From Deltaproteobacteria bacterium (GTDB taxonomy: Bacteria; Desulfobacterota; Deferrimicrobia; Deferrimicrobiales; Deferrimicrobiaceae), in the NCBI GenBank assembly GCA_003105225.1, contig PQAK01000119.1, forward strand, positions 1-15,519: a DNA stretch of 15,519 bases, in the 5' to 3' direction. The notes beneath the pieces are model-generated. The model was not told the origin of the DNA and made no database searches. It was given only the letters and a program-made list of their open reading frames with translations. Shown one piece after another: positions 13,526 to 15,519 of the stretch. Position numbers and translations under genes: made by a program. How positions within the stretch are numbered: the first letter of the stretch is position 1; the number at the start of each line of letters is the position of its first letter.

Positions 13526-13813
13526 TCACACGCCTTCGAAGAACTCGATCTTGTCGCCTTCCTTCAGCGTGACGATCGCCTTTTTCCACCCGGGCCGCAG
13601 TCCCACCGTCCGGCCCCGGCGCTTGACCTTGCCGGCGATGATCATCGTGCGGACGCCCACGACCTTCACCTTGAACAGCTTCTCCACGGCTTCCTGGATC
13701 TGCTTCTTCTTCGCCCGCCGGTCGACCTGGAAGGAGACGGCGTTGGAGGTCCCCTTGAGCAGCGTGGCCTTCTCGGTGATCAGGGGTTTCTTCAGGATGG
13801 CGGATGGATTCAT
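13526..13813 (-). CDS. rplW: 50S ribosomal protein L23
   Basis: L23 is the main docking site for trigger factor and SRP at the exit tunnel. The 95 residues match the family: the N-terminus SAILKKPLITEKATLLKGTS, FQVDRRAKKKQIQEAVEKLF, VKVVGVRTMIIAGKVKRRGR and GWKKAIVTLKEGDKIEFFEG. The ATG overlaps the rplD stop as ATGA, which suggests that translation re-initiates directly from rplD. Confidence 0.98.
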   Translation of the reverse strand: MNPSAILKKPLITEKATLLKGTSNAVSFQVDRRAKKKQIQEAVEKLFKVKVVGVRTMIIAGKVKRRGRTVGLRPGWKKAIVTLKEGDKIEFFEGV

Positions 13814-14433
13814 CGTCCGAGCACCTCCGTCAGTTTTTCGAGGGCCGGGCGGGTGATCACCAGCTGGTCGTACGACAGGACGTCATAGACGTTCAGGGCG
13901 GACACCGGAAGCGCCTTGAAGGAGCGCAGGTTCCGGATGCCCAGCCGCAGGTTGCCCGGAGAGCCGTCGACCACCAGCAGCGCCTCCGACAGCCCGAGGG
14001 CGCCCGCCACCTTGAGGAACTCCTTCGTCCTGGGGGCGGAGAGATCCAGGTCGTCCACCAGCAGGATCTTGTTCTCCTTCGCCTTGACGCTCAGGGCGGA
14101 GCGCAGCGCCGCCTTCATGACCTTCCGGTTCACCTTGATCTCGTAGCCGCGCGGATGGGGGCCGAACACCGTCCCCCCGCCCCGCAGCAGCGGCGAGCGC
14201 GAGCTTCCCATGCGGGCCCTGCCGGTCCCCTTCTGCTTGAACGGCTTCTTCCCGCCGCCGGAGATGTCTTTCCGGGTTTTCGTGTCCGCGGTTCCCTCGC
14301 GCCGCGCGGCAAGCGCGGCCACGACGACGTGGTGCAGGAGATGCGGCTTCACCTCGGCCCCGAAGACGGCCTCCGGCAGCTCCACCGTCTCCTTCACCTG
14401 CCGTTCCTTGTCGACCAGATCCAGCGTAGCCAT
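13810..14433 (-). CDS. rplD: 50S ribosomal protein L4
   Basis: L4 is an early 50S assembly protein whose loop reaches the exit tunnel; in E. coli it also represses the S10 operon. Two ATG codons stand side by side. I choose the second (14433, 207 residues, MATLDLVDKERQVKETVELP) because CAGGAG lies six bases away, against three for the first at 14436. The tunnel loop KDISGGGKKPFKQKGTGRAR and GSSRSPLLRGGGTVFGPHPR is complete, followed by the Rossmann-like C-terminal domain. The ribosome-binding site directly follows the rplC stop. Confidence 0.97.
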   Translation of the reverse strand: MATLDLVDKERQVKETVELPEAVFGAEVKPHLLHHVVVAALAARREGTADTKTRKDISGGGKKPFKQKGTGRARMGSSRSPLLRGGGTVFGPHPRGYEIKVNRKVMKAALRSALSVKAKENKILLVDDLDLSAPRTKEFLKVAGALGLSEALLVVDGSPGNLRLGIRNLRSFKALPVSALNVYDVLSYDQLVITRPALEKLTEVLGR

Positions 14434-14445
14434 CATCGACTCCTG

Positions 14446-15081
14446 TCAATTGCCTTTCTTCACCGCGTGCCTTACGAAAACGAGGCTGTTCCTGGCTCCC
14501 GGCACCGCGCCGCGGACCAGCAGGAGGTTCTGCTCGGGCCGCACGCCGACCACCTGCAGGTTGAGGATCGTCACCTTCTCGTTCCCGTAATGGCCGGCCA
14601 TCTTCATGTTCTTGATGACCCGGGAGGGATAGGCGGAGGCCCCGATCGAGCCGGGGGCCCGGTGGAACATCGAGCCGTGCGTCGCCCGCCCGCCCTTGAA
14701 ATTCCATCGCTTGATGACGCCGGCGAACCCCCTGCCCTTGGTGTGCCCGGTCACGTCGACGACGTCGCCTTCCTTGAAGATGTCGACCTGGATCTCCTGG
14801 CCGGCGTCCAGCGGGGACCCGGAGGCGATCCGCATCTCCTTGAGCGCCCCGAACGCGCCCTTGCCCGCCTTCCGGAAATGCCCGATCATCGGCTTGCCGA
14901 CCCGGTGCGCCTTCTTCGGGACGAACCCGATCTGGACCGCGTCGTACCCGTCGGACTGGACCGTCTTCCGCTGCACCACGGTGCACGGACCCGCCTCGAT
15001 CACCGTCACGGGGATCACCTTCCCCTCGGCGTCGAACACCTGGGTCATCCCCAGCTTCTTTCCCAAGATCCCGGTCGTCAT
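14446..15081 (-). CDS. rplC: 50S ribosomal protein L3
   Basis: L3 binds the 3' end of 23S rRNA and starts 50S assembly, with a loop reaching the peptidyl transferase centre. From the ATG at 15081 the product is 211 residues, MTTGILGKKLGMTQVFDAEG, with AAGGTG six bases upstream. A GTG at 15090 would add MRA but lacks such a site. The signature FKGGRATHGSMFHRAPGSIG and ASAYPSRVIKNMKMAGHYGN are typical. The glutamine methylated in E. coli L3 (Q150) is replaced here by Ala, as in many other bacteria. Confidence 0.97.
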   Translation of the reverse strand: MTTGILGKKLGMTQVFDAEGKVIPVTVIEAGPCTVVQRKTVQSDGYDAVQIGFVPKKAHRVGKPMIGHFRKAGKGAFGALKEMRIASGSPLDAGQEIQVDIFKEGDVVDVTGHTKGRGFAGVIKRWNFKGGRATHGSMFHRAPGSIGASAYPSRVIKNMKMAGHYGNEKVTILNLQVVGVRPEQNLLLVRGAVPGARNSLVFVRHAVKKGN

Positions 15082-15114
15082 GGCTCGCACCTTGCCGTTT
15101 CGTTCATTGGGTTA

Positions 15115-15132
15115 CGGTTCCTGCTGCAACCG
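15115..15132 (-). other. hairpin directly after rpsJ stop
   Basis: On the transcript, CGGTT-GCAGCAGG-AACCG forms a perfect 5-bp stem with an 8-base loop, beginning at the first base after the rpsJ TAG. No U tract follows. It lies upstream of the rplC ribosome-binding site. Confidence 0.35.
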
Positions 15133-15447
15133 CTACAGCTTGATCTCGACCTCGACGCCCGCCGGGAGGTCCAGCTTCATCAGCGCGTCGATCGTCGCCG
15201 CCGGCGGCTCGTGGATGTCCAGGAGACGCTTGTGCGTCCGGATCTCGAACTGCTCCCGGCTCTTCTTGTCCACGTGCGGCGAGCGGTTCACGGTGAACCG
15301 CTCGATCTTCGTCGGCAGGGGGATCGGCCCCGCCACCTTGGCTCCCGTCTGCTTGGCCTTTTCGACGATTTCCCCGGTCGCCTTGTCCAGGAGCTTGTAG
15401 TCGAAGGCCTTCAGCCGGATGCGGATCTTCTGATGCTCGATCGCCAC
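15133..15447 (-). CDS. rpsJ: 30S ribosomal protein S10
   Basis: S10 sits in the 30S head; in E. coli it also acts with NusB in transcription antitermination. The 104 residues are standard: IRIRLKAFDYKLLDKATGEI, VEKAKQTGAKVAGPIPLPTK, IERFTVNRSPHVDKKSREQF and EIRTHKRLLDIHEPPAATID. The start is GTG, behind GGGGGAG four bases upstream. It lies 24 bases after tuf, so it is probably cotranscribed with EF-Tu. No L4-type leader fits between tuf and rpsJ. Confidence 0.98.
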   Translation of the reverse strand: MAIEHQKIRIRLKAFDYKLLDKATGEIVEKAKQTGAKVAGPIPLPTKIERFTVNRSPHVDKKSREQFEIRTHKRLLDIHEPPAATIDALMKLDLPAGVEVEIKL

Positions 15448-15471
15448 GGGTCTCCCCCTCTTTGCTTTCGG

Positions 15472-15519
15472 TTATTCCAGGATCTCCGCGACGACGCCGG
15501 CGCCCACGGTGCGCCCGCC
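15472..15519 (-). CDS. tuf: elongation factor Tu, C-terminal end only
   Basis: The last 15 codons and stop (TAA) of a gene run off the right edge. They read GGRTVGAGVVAEILE, the conserved end of EF-Tu domain 3. EF-Tu delivers aminoacyl-tRNA to the ribosomal A site. The position directly before rpsJ is the common place for tuf in this kind of operon, where rpsL, rpsG and fusA usually lie further upstream, outside this window. Confidence 0.93.
   Translation of the reverse strand, partial: GGRTVGAGVVAEILE

Noticed and set aside
11926..13572. A 548-codon open frame on the plus strand
   Set aside because: It is antisense to rplV, rpsS, rplB and part of rplW. Composition and lack of any motif mark it as a coding shadow.

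Overview
The window is one uninterrupted ribosomal-protein supercluster, read entirely on the minus strand, so the first-transcribed gene lies at the right edge. It is the fused S10–spc–alpha arrangement: tuf (3' end only), then rpsJ-rplC-rplD-rplW-rplB-rpsS-rplV-rpsC-rplP-rpmC-rpsQ (S10 block), rplN-rplX-rplE-rpsN-rpsH-rplF-rplR-rpsE-rpmD-rplO-secY-adk-map-infA-rpmJ (spc block), and rpsM-rpsK-rpsD-rpoA-rplQ (alpha block). I count 31 protein genes, including the partial tuf and the 37-residue L36. No tRNA, rRNA, CRISPR array or complete mobile element is visible. The longest spacer between genes is 49 bases and the longest non-coding stretch is the 66 bases after rplQ, so nothing over 300 bases is gene-free.

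The organism is a GC-rich bacterium. The adk-map-infA-rpmJ insertion between secY and rpsM, the short zinc-type S14, the four-cysteine S4 and the RpoA N-terminus (NWKQLIKP, close to NWRELIKP as I remember it from Geobacter-like bacteria) suggest a member of the former Deltaproteobacteria, Desulfuromonadota-like or a relative. This placement is inference from gene order and recalled sequences, not from a tree.

The genes work as one expression unit for making ribosomes. They supply small- and large-subunit proteins, the Sec translocon channel (SecY), N-terminal methionine removal (Map), initiation factor IF-1, the RNA polymerase alpha subunit, adenylate kinase and, at the edge, EF-Tu. Tight packing points to translational coupling: 4-base ATGA overlaps at rplD/rplW, rpsE/rpmD and rpmD/rplO, and a 7-base overlap at rplO/secY. 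Six genes start with TTG and two with GTG, mostly behind clear Shine-Dalgarno sequences.

The most notable points are a single-base frameshift in rpsK (S11), a long basic low-complexity tail on L17, frequent TTG starts, a ten-base perfect anti-SD match inside rplO that serves secY, and compact GC-rich hairpins just after several stop codons (rpsJ, rplX, rplF, rplR, rpmJ, rpsM, rpsD). No novel multi-gene system is present; this is core housekeeping DNA with some local oddities.
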